DNA from: Baekduia soli
GTDB taxonomy: Bacteria > Actinomycetota > Thermoleophilia > Solirubrobacterales > Solirubrobacteraceae
Assembly (NCBI RefSeq): GCF_007970665.1
Contig: NZ_CP042430.1
Coordinates: 2,294,001 to 2,358,000 of the forward strand
Direction: 5' to 3'
DNA length: 64,000 nt
The number at the start of each line of letters is the position of its first letter. Positions within the stretch are counted from its first letter, which is position 1. Shown piece by piece: positions 34,809-43,680 of this stretch. Under the pieces are notes generated by a model, which worked only from the letters and a program-made list of their open reading frames with translations, had not been told where the DNA came from and ran no database searches. The position numbers were made by a program, and so were the translations under genes.

Positions 34809-35564
34809 CTACTCGGGCGTGACGTAGGCCCCGGCGATCCCGCCGTCGACCAGGAACGTCGCGGCCGTCATGAACGACGACTCGTCGGAGGCCAGGAAGA
34901 GCACGCCGTTGGCGATCTCCTCGGCGGTGCCGAAGCGGCCCATGGGAACGTGCACGAGCCGCCGCGCCGCGCGCTCGGGGTCCTTGGCGAACAGCTCGCG
35001 CAGCAGCGGCGTGTCCACCGGCCCGGGGCACAGCGCGTTGACGCGCACCCCGCGGCGGGCGAACTCGACGCCCAGCTCGCGCGACAGCGCCAGCACGCCG
35101 CCCTTGGACGCCGTGTAGGAGATCTGCGACGTCGCCGCGCCCATGACCGCGACGAACGACGCGGTGTTGATCACCGATCCCCGGTGGGGCCCGTCGTTGG
35201 CGAGCAGGTGCGGGATCCCGTGCTTGCAGCACAGGAACACCGACTTGAGGTTGACGTCCTGCACGCGCTGCCAGGCCTCGAGGGTCGTGTCGAGCACGGA
35301 GGCGTCGTCGTCGGGGGAGATCCCCGCGTTGTTGAACAGGATGTCGATGTGGCCGAGCTCCTCCGCCACCCGGCCGAACATCTGCTGGACGGCGAACTCC
35401 TCGGTGACGTCGACGGCCAGCGTCAGGTCGCCCGGCGCGCCGTCGAGCAGGTCGACGCCGACGACCGTGGCGCCCTCGCGCCTGAAGGCCTCGACGGTCG
35501 CCGCGCCGATCCCACCCGCGGCGCCCGTCACGACCGCCACCTTCCCCTCGAGCCGACCCGCCAT
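34809..35564 (-). CDS. SDR family oxidoreductase
   Basis: 251 residues. NAD(P)-binding VTGAAGGIGAATVEAF, NNAGI (canonical), catalytic Ser in NTASFVAVMG and YTASKGG (Tyr-x-x-x-Lys), and GGIAGAYVTPE at the end. An Asp after strand 2 (VVGVDLL) favours NAD. Directly follows the aldehyde dehydrogenase (start next base after its stop, 35565), so it is in one operon with it. Probably a dehydrogenase for an alcohol or amino-alcohol intermediate of the amine pathway. Confidence 0.9.
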   Translation of the reverse strand: MAGRLEGKVAVVTGAAGGIGAATVEAFRREGATVVGVDLLDGAPGDLTLAVDVTEEFAVQQMFGRVAEELGHIDILFNNAGISPDDDASVLDTTLEAWQRVQDVNLKSVFLCCKHGIPHLLANDGPHRGSVINTASFVAVMGAATSQISYTASKGGVLALSRELGVEFARRGVRVNALCPGPVDTPLLRELFAKDPERAARRLVHVPMGRFGTAEEIANGVLFLASDESSFMTAATFLVDGGIAGAYVTPE

Positions 35565-36935
35565 TCAGCTGTCCTCCGTCGCGTAGAAGATCGTCTTGAC
35601 CTCGGTGTAGGCGTCGAGCGCCCGCGGTCCCAGCTCGCGCCCGTAGCCCGACTGCTTGAACCCGCCGAACGGTGTGGTGACCCGCACCGAGCTGTTGGAG
35701 TTGATCGACAGGTTGCCGCTCTCCAGCGCACGGGCGACGCGCAGCGCCTTCGCGCCGTCGCGGGTCCACACCGAGCCCGAGAGCCCGTAGATCGTGTCGT
35801 TGGCCATGCGGATCGCCTCGGCCTCGTCGTCGAACGGCACGACGACGGCGACCGGGCCGAAGATCTCGTCGTGCAGCGCCGGGTGGTCGTGGGCCACGGG
35901 GCACAGGACCGTCGGCGGGAACCAGAAGCCGGGCCCGTCGGGGACCTGCCCGCGGAAGGCCACCTCGGCGCCCGCCGAGACGAACGACGCGACCGCGTCG
36001 CGCTGGCCGGCGGAGATCAGCGGCCCCATCTCGGTGGCCTCGTCGAGCGGATCGCCGACGCGGATCGACGTCACCGCCCCCTCGAGGTGGCCGAGGAACT
36101 CGTCGAGCACGGTGCGCTGCACGAGGATGCGCGAGCGGGCGCAGCAGTCCTGGCCGGCGTTGTCGAACACGGCGCCGGGCGCCGCCAGCGCCGCGGCCCG
36201 CACGTCGGCGTCGGCGAACACCACGTTGGCCGACTTGCCGCCGAGCTCGAGCGTCACGCGCTTGATGGTCTGCGCCGCGGCCGCCGCGATGCCTCGCCCG
36301 ACCTCCGTGGACCCCGTGAACGCGATCTTGGCGACGTCGGGGTGGGCGACGAGGCGCTCGCCGCACTCGCGCCCCGGGCCGGCCACGACGTTGACCACGC
36401 CCTCGGGGATCCCGGCCTCCAGCGCCAGCTCGGCGAAGCGCAGGGCGGTCAGCGGCGTGAGCTCGGCGGGCTTGAGGACGACGCAGTTGCCCGCCGCCAG
36501 CGCGGGCGCCATCTTCCAGCTGGCGATCGCCAGCGGGAAGTTCCACGGGGTGATCAGGCCGACGACGCCGAGCGGCTCGCGCACGGTGAAGGCCATGCCG
36601 CCGGCCACGGGGATCGTGTCGCCCAGGGTCCGCTCGGGCGCCGCGGCGTAGTAGCGGAACGTGGCGATCGCCATCCCGATCTCGCCTCGCGCCGAGGCGA
36701 TCGGCTTGCCCGCGTTGCGGGCCTCGAGGACCGTGAGCTCCTCGTGGTGGTCCTCCATCACGCCCACGAGCCGCTCGAGCAGCCGCGCGCGGTCGCCCGG
36801 GGCGACCGCGCGCCAGGGGCCGGCCGCCGCCCGGGCCCGGGCGACGGCGGCGTCGACGTCCTCCGCGGTCGCCCGCGGGACGCTGTCCAGGACCCGCTCG
36901 GTGGCGGGCTCCAGGACCTCCAGCATGGTGCTCAC
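35565..36935 (-). CDS. NAD(P)+-dependent aldehyde dehydrogenase (aminobutyraldehyde-type)
   Basis: 456 residues of the ALDH superfamily. Catalytic Glu in VTLELGGKSANVVF and nucleophile Cys in NAGQDCCARSRILV. The NAD region has ITPWNFPLAIASWKMAPALA and FTGSTEVGRGIA, and the end is PFGGFKQSGYGRELG. The best resemblance is to gamma-glutamyl-gamma-aminobutyraldehyde or betaine/aminobutyraldehyde dehydrogenases (PuuC/YdcW-like), in line with the nearby glutamine-synthetase-like and permease genes. Ends immediately before the SDR start on the same strand; 24 bp separate it from the permease. Confidence 0.93.
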   Translation of the reverse strand: MSTMLEVLEPATERVLDSVPRATAEDVDAAVARARAAAGPWRAVAPGDRARLLERLVGVMEDHHEELTVLEARNAGKPIASARGEIGMAIATFRYYAAAPERTLGDTIPVAGGMAFTVREPLGVVGLITPWNFPLAIASWKMAPALAAGNCVVLKPAELTPLTALRFAELALEAGIPEGVVNVVAGPGRECGERLVAHPDVAKIAFTGSTEVGRGIAAAAAQTIKRVTLELGGKSANVVFADADVRAAALAAPGAVFDNAGQDCCARSRILVQRTVLDEFLGHLEGAVTSIRVGDPLDEATEMGPLISAGQRDAVASFVSAGAEVAFRGQVPDGPGFWFPPTVLCPVAHDHPALHDEIFGPVAVVVPFDDEAEAIRMANDTIYGLSGSVWTRDGAKALRVARALESGNLSINSNSSVRVTTPFGGFKQSGYGRELGPRALDAYTEVKTIFYATEDS

Positions 36936-36959
36936 GCTCGGGGCGGCCCGTCGCCGCGC

Positions 36960-38549
36960 CTACGGCGCCTCGGGCAGCGGCGGCGGGGCGCCGATCTCCG
37001 CGTCGATCTCGGCGATCGTGTGCCGCGGGCCGGTGAACGTGCGCCGGGCGCTCAGCAGCCACCAGGCGCCCACCGCGAGGAACACGCCGCCGGTGACCGC
37101 CGGGGTGTAGTTGAACAGCGACCAGTCGAAGTCGCTCTCCCACGGCACGCCGCTGGAGCTGAACGGCATGTCGAAGCCGACGACCACGATGATCGCGACC
37201 TCGGCGACCGCCACGAGGTTCATCCACTTGTACTTGCTGCCGAGGGTCCAGGGGCCCGGCTCGAAGCGGTCGCCCAGCCTCCAGCGCAGCCAGATCGGGA
37301 TGACGTAGGCGATGTAGAGGCCGATCACCCCGATCGACACCACCGCCGTGAAGGCCACGGTGAGGCCGTCCTTGTTGCCCTTCAGGGCCGGCAGGGTGAG
37401 GATGAGCGCCAGGACCGCGACCGCGATCACGGCGTTGAACGGGATGCGGTTGGAGTTGACCTTGCTCCACAGCCGCCATCCGGGCACGGCGCCGTCACGG
37501 CTGAAGGCGTACATCATCCGCGAGGCGCTGGTCATGCAGCTCATGCCGCAGAAGAGCTGCCCGATGACCGCCGTGATGAGGACGAACTTCACCCAGCCGC
37601 TGCCCATCGAGCTCTCGAAGACGGCGAACACCGCGCCGCCGCCCTCGGTGACGGCCTTCTCGTTGCTGGCCGCGAACGTGATGGCCAGCAGCACGACGTA
37701 GCCGATGACCGCGGAGTAGAACACCGACCGCCAGACGCCCTTGGGCGCCGCGTCGGCTGCGCCGTGGGTCTCCTCCGAGATGTGGGCCGAGGCGTCGAAC
37801 CCGGTGATCGTGTACTGGGTCAGCAGGAAGCCGAGGGGCAGCACGTACCACCAGAACATGCCGTGGCTGAAGCCCGAGTTGTTGATGGTGTGGGTGAAGA
37901 CGAAGTCGGCGCTGGCGTGCTTGCTGGGGGCGAAGATGAGCACGACGACGATCGCCGCGACGCCGAGGACGTGCCACCACACGGAGATGCCGTTGAACAT
38001 CGCGACGAGGTGGCTGCCGCGGATGTTGATGAGCACGTGCAGGCCGAGGATGATCGCGAAGAGGACGAACGTCTCGCGCAGCCCGTGGAGGCTGTCGCCG
38101 AAGTTCAGCCCGAGGATGTCGACGTTGTAGAGGCCGAGGATCACGCCGAGGAACTGCCCGGCGAAGTAGTCGACCGACGCGACGATCGCGATGAGGCCCA
38201 GGAGGTTGAACCAGCCGGTGAACCAGCCCCAGGCCGGCCCGCCGAGCTTGGCCGACCACCAGTAGATGCCGCCCGCCGTCGGGTAGGCCGACACCAGCTC
38301 GGACATGCAGAAGGCGATGATGAGGATGAACGCCGAGATGATCGGCCAGCCCCACGAGATCGCCACCGGGCCACCGTTGTTCCACGCCTGGTAGTAGGTC
38401 GTGAAGCAGCCGGCCAGGACCGAGATGATGGTGAACGAGATCGCGAAGTTCTGGAAGCCGCTCCAGCTCCGCGACAGCTCCTGCTTGTAGCCCAGTTCAG
38501 CGAGGCGCCGCTCGTCCGCGTTGGCGATGGCGGCATCGACGTTGGCCAT
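36960..38549 (-). CDS. APC-superfamily amino acid/amine permease (ACT family)
   Basis: 529 residues with 12 predicted helices, beginning ELGYKQELSRSWSGFQNFAI, the signature of the amino acid/choline transporter (ACT) group that includes GABA, choline and ethanolamine permeases. Substrate-pocket motif VSAYPTAGGIYWWSAKLGGP and the FDASAHISEETHGA region are standard. Imports an amine or amino acid by proton symport across the inner membrane. Starts at ATG 38549, divergent from the antiporter, with about 110 bp between. Same strand and operon order as ALDH and SDR. Confidence 0.95.
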   Translation of the reverse strand: MANVDAAIANADERRLAELGYKQELSRSWSGFQNFAISFTIISVLAGCFTTYYQAWNNGGPVAISWGWPIISAFILIIAFCMSELVSAYPTAGGIYWWSAKLGGPAWGWFTGWFNLLGLIAIVASVDYFAGQFLGVILGLYNVDILGLNFGDSLHGLRETFVLFAIILGLHVLINIRGSHLVAMFNGISVWWHVLGVAAIVVVLIFAPSKHASADFVFTHTINNSGFSHGMFWWYVLPLGFLLTQYTITGFDASAHISEETHGAADAAPKGVWRSVFYSAVIGYVVLLAITFAASNEKAVTEGGGAVFAVFESSMGSGWVKFVLITAVIGQLFCGMSCMTSASRMMYAFSRDGAVPGWRLWSKVNSNRIPFNAVIAVAVLALILTLPALKGNKDGLTVAFTAVVSIGVIGLYIAYVIPIWLRWRLGDRFEPGPWTLGSKYKWMNLVAVAEVAIIVVVGFDMPFSSSGVPWESDFDWSLFNYTPAVTGGVFLAVGAWWLLSARRTFTGPRHTIAEIDAEIGAPPPLPEAP

Positions 38550-38661
38550 GGTGCCTCTCCTCCGAAAGGTGTGGTGAGCCGTCCTTAGGCCGGCGAGGCG
38601 AATCTACGCCGCGATTCGTCAGGAAGTCAAGTGCGTTTGAGCACGAGGTGGTCCGAAACCG

Positions 38662-40485
38662 ATGTGGCATGGTGTCCCCGTGCACGACGGCGAGCGGATC
38701 CTCATCGCGGGCGCGCTCCTCACCGTCGGCCTGCTCGCCTCCCTGGTCGCCACCCGGGTCCGCGTGCCCGGCCTCGTGCTCTTCCTCGGCGTCGGGATGG
38801 CCGTCGGCAGCGACGGCGCCGGGCTCATCGACTTCAGCGACTACGGCGCCGCCCGGACCGTCGGGATCGTGGCGCTGGCCCTCATCCTGTTCGAGGGCGG
38901 CCTCGCCGCGGGGTTCGACGAGATCCGCCCCGTGCTCTGGCCCTCGCTGTCGCTGGCGATCGTCGGGACGATGGCCACCGCGGCCATCACGGGCCTCGTC
39001 GCGGCCTGGCTCTTCGACTTCTCGACCGCGGAGGGCCTGCTCGTCGGCGCGATCGTCGCCGGCACCGACGGCGCGGCGATCTTCGCGCTGCTGCGCGGCT
39101 CGACGCTGCGCCGGCGCCTGGCCCGCACGCTGGAGGGCGAGTCGGGGCTCAACGACCCGATCGCGATCCTGCTCGTGCTCGGCTTCATCGAGGTGCTGAC
39201 CCATCCCGGCTACGGCGTGCCGGACTTCGCGTGGCTCTTCGTCCGCCAGCTCGGGATCGGTGCGGTCGTCGGGATCGGCGTGGGCTACGCCGCGTCGCTG
39301 GCGCTCCGCGAGACGCGCCTGTCGACCGCCGGCCTGTACCCCGTGGCGACGCTGGCCGCCGCCGCGCTGGCCTTCGGCGCGGCCGACACCGCGCACGGCT
39401 CCGGCTTCCTGGCCGTCTACCTCACGGGGCTCATGGTCGGCTCCGTCGAGATCTCGGCCCGCCAGACGATCGCCTCGTTCCACGAGGGGCTGGCGTGGGT
39501 GGCCCAGCTGGGCATGTTCCTCGTGCTCGGCCTGCTCGTGTTCCCGCACGAGCTGGGCGCCGTCGCGTTCGAGGGCACGGTCCTCGCGCTCGTGCTGGTC
39601 TTCGTCGCGCGGCCGCTGTCGACGGCACTGGCCGCGACGCCGTTCGGGTTCGGCGTGCGGGAGCAGGCCGTGCTGGGCTGGGCGGGTCTGCGAGGCGCGG
39701 TCCCCGTCGTGCTCGCGACGTTCCCCGTGATCGCCGACGTCCCGCGCAGCCACGACTTCTTCAACATCGTGTTCTTCGTGGTCCTGCTCTCGACCATCCT
39801 GCAGGGCTCGACGTTCGAGCCGCTGGCCCGCCGGCTGGGCATGACGACGGACGAGCCGGCGCTCCCGCGGCCGCTGGCGGAGTCCGGGACGATCCGGCGC
39901 CTGGGCGCCGAGGTGCTCGAGTTCCCGGTCGGCGCGGGGGACGCGATCGTCGGGCTGGCCGTGCGCGACCTCGGGCTGCCCCGCGAGGCCGTCGTCAACG
40001 TGATCGTCCGCGAGGGCCAGGCGATCCCGCCGCGCGGCTCGACGCGGGTGGAGACCGGCGACCGGCTGCACGTGCTCTACCGCGAGGAGACCTCGCGCCA
40101 GCTCGGCGCGCTGACCAGCTCGTGGCGCCGCGGCCCCGTCGGCCCGCAGCCGCGGCCGCCGCGCACGATGCGCGGCGCCTCGACGGTCTTCAGCTCCCGG
40201 CCCTGGAGCCCGTCCGACGGCGACGCGACGCGGCCCGCGCGCGTGGCCGGCCTCGAGGTCGTCGAGCTGCTGCGCCTGCGCCGCGACGAGCCGGGCAGCC
40301 TCGTCGTGCTGCAGGACGGTCGCTACGCGGTGTGCGGGCGCATCCTGGTCATCGGCGCGCGGCGCCAGATCGTGCGCTGGATCGAGCAGCAGATGCGCCG
40401 GGCCTCGGCCGAGGAGCGGGCATGGCTGCGCACGGTGCTGGGCGCGGTCGCCACCGACGCCCAGGAGGTCGGGCCGGGCGCCTGA
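38662..40485 (+). CDS. Potassium/proton antiporter (CPA1, NhaP2/CvrA-like) with C-terminal TrkA_C (RCK_C) domain
   Basis: 607 residues. About 12 transmembrane helices with the Asp of the transport site in EGESGLNDPIAILLVL and FEGG in ALILFEGGLAAGF, typical CPA1 residues. After residue ~400 lies a soluble part with an RCK_C-like domain (VGLAVRDLGLPREAVVNVIV, TRVETGDRLHVLYRE) that may sense nucleotides such as c-di-AMP in related proteins. A further C-terminal tail has LEVVELLRLRRDEPGS. Exchanges K+ or Na+ for H+ and supports pH and osmotic balance. ATG 38662 could be replaced by GTG a few codons on. Divergent from the permease; relevance to the amine island is unclear. Confidence 0.93.
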   Translation: MWHGVPVHDGERILIAGALLTVGLLASLVATRVRVPGLVLFLGVGMAVGSDGAGLIDFSDYGAARTVGIVALALILFEGGLAAGFDEIRPVLWPSLSLAIVGTMATAAITGLVAAWLFDFSTAEGLLVGAIVAGTDGAAIFALLRGSTLRRRLARTLEGESGLNDPIAILLVLGFIEVLTHPGYGVPDFAWLFVRQLGIGAVVGIGVGYAASLALRETRLSTAGLYPVATLAAAALAFGAADTAHGSGFLAVYLTGLMVGSVEISARQTIASFHEGLAWVAQLGMFLVLGLLVFPHELGAVAFEGTVLALVLVFVARPLSTALAATPFGFGVREQAVLGWAGLRGAVPVVLATFPVIADVPRSHDFFNIVFFVVLLSTILQGSTFEPLARRLGMTTDEPALPRPLAESGTIRRLGAEVLEFPVGAGDAIVGLAVRDLGLPREAVVNVIVREGQAIPPRGSTRVETGDRLHVLYREETSRQLGALTSSWRRGPVGPQPRPPRTMRGASTVFSSRPWSPSDGDATRPARVAGLEVVELLRLRRDEPGSLVVLQDGRYAVCGRILVIGARRQIVRWIEQQMRRASAEERAWLRTVLGAVATDAQEVGPGA

Positions 40486-40633
40486 GCCGCGCCGCGCGCC
40501 GCCCGCCGGCACGCGGCGCGTCGATGCGCTCTCCTCGCCCCGTGCCCCGACGGCGCGAGCGGCTCGAGCACGAGGTCCACGGCGATCGCGGCACCGCGCG
40601 CCACACGCTCGGCCGCCCGGGGCCGCCGGTGCC

Positions 40634-41365
40634 TCAGCCGTCGCCGGGCAGCAGGCCCGCCAGCACGTGCTCGGTGCCGCGCAGGTGCTCGGCCATGATG
40701 CGCACCGCGGCGTCGGCGTCGCGGCCGCGGATGCACGACAGCAGCCGGGCGTGCTGGGCGTTGGCGTGCTCGAGGATCTCGGCCGGGTGGGCGATGTTGG
40801 AGATGAGGTCGGTCATCGCGCCCTGGGCCTCCGTCGCGGCCGCCACGAGCCGCGGGCTGTGCGTGGCCTCGGCCAGCCCGATGTGGAAGCGCACGTCGGC
40901 CTGGCGGTAGGCGGGGAAGTCCTCGACGAGGTCGTCCATCGCCACGACGAGCTCGTCGAGCGGCGCGAGCTCCTCGGGCCGCGCCCGCGCCGCGGCCAGC
41001 GCGGCGATCCCCAGCTCGACCGAGAGCCGGACGTCGCAGGCCTCGCGCCAGCTCGCCAGCAGCTCGCGCGAGGGCGGGTCCACCGGGGGCGGGCGCTCGG
41101 CCACGAAGGTCCCGCCGCCGCGTCCCCGCACGGCGTGCAGGTGGCCGCTCTGGGCCAGGGCGGTGAGCGCCTGGCGCAGCGTGGAGCGCGAGATCCCCAG
41201 TCGCGTGCACAGCTCGCGCTCGGCGGGCAGGCGGGCCCCCGGCGCCAGCAGGCCCAGCTTGATCGCCGTGCCCAGCCGCTCCAGCGTCTCCTCGAAGGCC
41301 GTCTGGGACCGCACCGGCGCGAAGACGGTGTCCATCGAGGGCAGGTCGGGGGTGCTGAGGCTCAC
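40634..41365 (-). CDS. FadR-subfamily GntR transcriptional regulator
   Basis: 243 residues. N-terminal winged helix: GLLAPGARLPAERELCTRLG, ISRSTLRQALTALAQSGHL, RGRGGGTFVAE, the classic GntR pattern. The C-terminal FCD all-helical ligand domain has metal-binding His candidates in ADVRFHIGLAEATHSP and NAQHARLL. Its GTG 41365 overlaps the stop of the glutamine-synthetase-like gene (GTGA), so the regulator and enzyme are coupled. Probably represses its own operon and the divergent genes through the inverted repeat at 42720-42735, derepressed by an acidic or amine intermediate. Confidence 0.93.
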   Translation of the reverse strand: MSLSTPDLPSMDTVFAPVRSQTAFEETLERLGTAIKLGLLAPGARLPAERELCTRLGISRSTLRQALTALAQSGHLHAVRGRGGGTFVAERPPPVDPPSRELLASWREACDVRLSVELGIAALAAARARPEELAPLDELVVAMDDLVEDFPAYRQADVRFHIGLAEATHSPRLVAAATEAQGAMTDLISNIAHPAEILEHANAQHARLLSCIRGRDADAAVRIMAEHLRGTEHVLAGLLPGDG

Positions 41366-42696
41366 AGGCGCTCGAAGCCGCGAACGCGTTCCCAGTCGGT
41401 GACGAAGGCATCGTAGGCCGCCAGCTCGACGTCGGCCATGTTGACGTAGTGCGCGACGACCTCGTCGCCGAAGGCGTCGTGGGCCAGCTCGCTGGCGGAG
41501 AACAGGTCGCGGGCCTCGCGCAGCGTCGACGGCACGCGGGGCTTGTCCTCCGAGACGTAGGCGTTGCCCTCGTGGGCGGGCTCGAGCTCCAGGCCCTGCT
41601 CGACGCCGCGCAGGCCGGCGGCGATGAGCGCCGACAGGGCGAGGTAGGGGTTGACGTCGCCGCCCGGCACGCGGCACTCGAAGCGCTTGCCCGGCCCGTG
41701 GCCGACGACGCGGAACGCGCACGTGCGGTTGTCCATGCCCCACGCCACCGCCGTCGGCGCGAACGAGCCCGCCGCGAAGCGCTTGTAGGAGTTGATGTTG
41801 GGGGCCAGCAGCAGCGTGAGCTCGCGCAGGCCGGCCAGGCCGCCGGCCAGGAACGCCGCGAAGAGCGCGTCGTCGCCCGTGAACGCATTGGCGCCCGTGC
41901 CGGCGTCGGCCAGCGACAGGTGCAGGTGGCAGGAGCTGCCCTCGCGCTGGTCGTACTTGGCCATGAACGTCAGCGACTGGCCCATCTGGGCCGCGATCTC
42001 CTTGGCCCCGTTCTTGAAGACGACGTGGCGATCGGCCGTCGTCAGCGCGTCGGCGTAGTGGAAGTTGATCTCGTGCTGGCCGAGGTTGCACTCGCCCTTG
42101 GAGTCCTCGACGCGCATGCCCGCCCCGGCCATCGTGGAGCGGATGCGGCGGATGAGCGGCTCGACGCGCGCCGTGCCCAGGATGGAGTAGTCGACGTTGT
42201 AGCGGTTGGCCGGCGTCAGGCCGACGTAGCCGCGGTCCCACGCCGACTCGTAGGAGTCCTCGAAGATGATGAACTCCAGCTCGGAGCCGGCGTTGGCCAT
42301 CCAGCCGCGCTCGGCCAGCCGGGCCAGCTGGCGGCGCAGCACCTGGCGCGGCGAGGCGACGACGTCGCGGCCGTCGGGCCAGCGCAGGTCGACGAGGCAC
42401 AGCGCGGTCCCCTCCTGCCACGGCACGCGCATGAGCGTGTCGAGGTCGGGCTGCATGACGAAGTCGCCGTAGCCGTGCTCCCACGACGACATGGCGTAGC
42501 CGCCGACCGTGTTCATCTCGACGTCGACGGCCAGCAGGTAGTTGCAGGCCTCCGCGCCGTGGTCGACGACCTCGTCCAGGAAGAACGGAGCGTGCATGCG
42601 CTTGCCCTGGAGCCGGCCCTGCATGTCGGTCAGGCAGAGCAGCACCGTGTCGATGCGGCCGTCGTCGACCTCTGCGCGCAGCTCGTCGAGCGTCAT
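41362..42696 (-). CDS. Glutamine-synthetase-like gamma-glutamyl-amine ligase (PuuA/GlnA-like)
   Basis: 444 residues, GS fold, but distinct from the glnA at 25.5 kb. The family markers are shifted: MQGRLQGKRMHAPFF, EFIIFEDSYESAWD, QHEINFHYADALTTADRHV, EGSSCHLHLSLADAGTG (replacing NGSGMHTHMS), NRTCAFRVVGHG and ECRVPGGDVNPYLALSA. These point to ligases such as gamma-glutamylputrescine synthetase (PuuA), gamma-glutamyl ethanolamide or isopropylamide synthetases, using an amine other than ammonia. Located beside an amine permease, ALDH, aminotransferase and FadR regulator, consistent with amine activation as gamma-glutamyl conjugates. Substrate not determined. Start ATG 42696. Confidence 0.92.
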   Translation of the reverse strand: MTLDELRAEVDDGRIDTVLLCLTDMQGRLQGKRMHAPFFLDEVVDHGAEACNYLLAVDVEMNTVGGYAMSSWEHGYGDFVMQPDLDTLMRVPWQEGTALCLVDLRWPDGRDVVASPRQVLRRQLARLAERGWMANAGSELEFIIFEDSYESAWDRGYVGLTPANRYNVDYSILGTARVEPLIRRIRSTMAGAGMRVEDSKGECNLGQHEINFHYADALTTADRHVVFKNGAKEIAAQMGQSLTFMAKYDQREGSSCHLHLSLADAGTGANAFTGDDALFAAFLAGGLAGLRELTLLLAPNINSYKRFAAGSFAPTAVAWGMDNRTCAFRVVGHGPGKRFECRVPGGDVNPYLALSALIAAGLRGVEQGLELEPAHEGNAYVSEDKPRVPSTLREARDLFSASELAHDAFGDEVVAHYVNMADVELAAYDAFVTDWERVRGFERL

Positions 42697-42719
42697 CGCG
42701 CGAAGGTATCCCCAACGCA

Positions 42720-42735
42720 CCATTGACCGCAATGG
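42720..42735. promoter_or_regulatory. Inverted repeat operator in the divergent promoter
   Basis: CCATTG-ACCG-CAATGG, perfect 6-bp arms, between the GS-like gene (start 42696) and the kinase gene (start 42769). On the plus strand it contains TTGACC (42723-42728), a -35 that pairs with TAGGGT at 42747-42752. It is therefore positioned to control transcription in both directions. Candidate FadR-regulator site. Confidence 0.6.
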
Positions 42736-42768
42736 CCGGGCGCCTCTAGGGTCACCCGCCAGCACACG

Positions 42769-43680
42769 ATGCGGCCGCCGCCCGAGGTCATCGAGGCAGT
42801 CCAAGCACGGCTCGGCGCTCTGCGCGAGGGGCCCGCGCCGCTGGGGGGCGGGATCACCAACCACAACTGGCGGGCGCGCTTCGGCGACACCCACGTGGTG
42901 CTGCGCATCGCCGGCCGCCAGACCGACCTGCTGGGCATCGACCGCGCCGCCGAGCGCCAGGCCACCGAGGCGGCCGCGGGCCTCGGCGTGGCGCCCGAGG
43001 TCCTGGCCTACCTGCCCGCCCAGGCCTGCCTGGTGACCCGCTTCGTGCCGGGCACGCCGGTGCGGGAGGGCGCGGTCGCCGAGCCGGGCTGCCTGCGCAG
43101 CATCGCCCGGTCGCTGCGGGCCTTCCACGACCACGCCCCGACGCTGCCCGTGCGCTTCGACGTCCCGTCGCAGGCGCAGGACTACCTGGCGATCGCGGCC
43201 GAGCACGGGGGCGACGTGCCCGAGGCCGCCCACGAGGCCGCCGCGGTCGCGGCGCGCGTCGCGGCGGCCCTCTCGGGCCCCGAGCACGATCCGGTGCCCT
43301 GCCACGACGACCTCCTGGCCGCCAACCTCCTGCGCGACGGCGACCGGCTGTGGATCGTGGACTGGGAGTACGCCGGCATGGGCGACCGCTACTTCGACCT
43401 CGGCAACCTCTCCGTCAACAACGGGCTGGACGAGGACGACGACGTCCGCCTGCTCGAGGCCTACTGGAACCGGCCGTGCACCCCGCGGCGCTTCGCGGCG
43501 CTGCGCCTCATGCGCGCGATGTCCGACGTCCGCGAGGGGCTGTGGGGCGTCGTGCAGGGGGCGATCAGCGACCTCGACGTGGACTTCGGCGCCTACGCCG
43601 AGCAGCACCTCGGCCGCCTGCGGACGGCCGTCGACGACCCCCGATTCGAGAGGTGGATGCACGATGCAGCGTCCCCGTGA
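42769..43680 (+). CDS. Choline/ethanolamine kinase-like (APH-fold) phosphotransferase
   Basis: 303 residues of the aminoglycoside phosphotransferase/choline kinase fold. Motifs: GGGITNHNWRARFGDTHVVL (nucleotide loop), VTRFVPGTPV, Brenner motif VPCHDDLLAANLLRDGDRLW (His-x-Asp-x-x-x-x-N, here CHDDLLAANL) and the DFG equivalent IVDWEYAGMGDRYFDLGN. This resembles LicA-type choline kinases more than antibiotic kinases. Phosphorylating choline or ethanolamine would fit a neighbourhood of choline-type transport and dimethylglycine-type oxidation. The gene end overlaps the next one by 17 nt (start ATG 43664). Confidence 0.85.
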   Translation: MRPPPEVIEAVQARLGALREGPAPLGGGITNHNWRARFGDTHVVLRIAGRQTDLLGIDRAAERQATEAAAGLGVAPEVLAYLPAQACLVTRFVPGTPVREGAVAEPGCLRSIARSLRAFHDHAPTLPVRFDVPSQAQDYLAIAAEHGGDVPEAAHEAAAVAARVAAALSGPEHDPVPCHDDLLAANLLRDGDRLWIVDWEYAGMGDRYFDLGNLSVNNGLDEDDDVRLLEAYWNRPCTPRRFAALRLMRAMSDVREGLWGVVQGAISDLDVDFGAYAEQHLGRLRTAVDDPRFERWMHDAASP

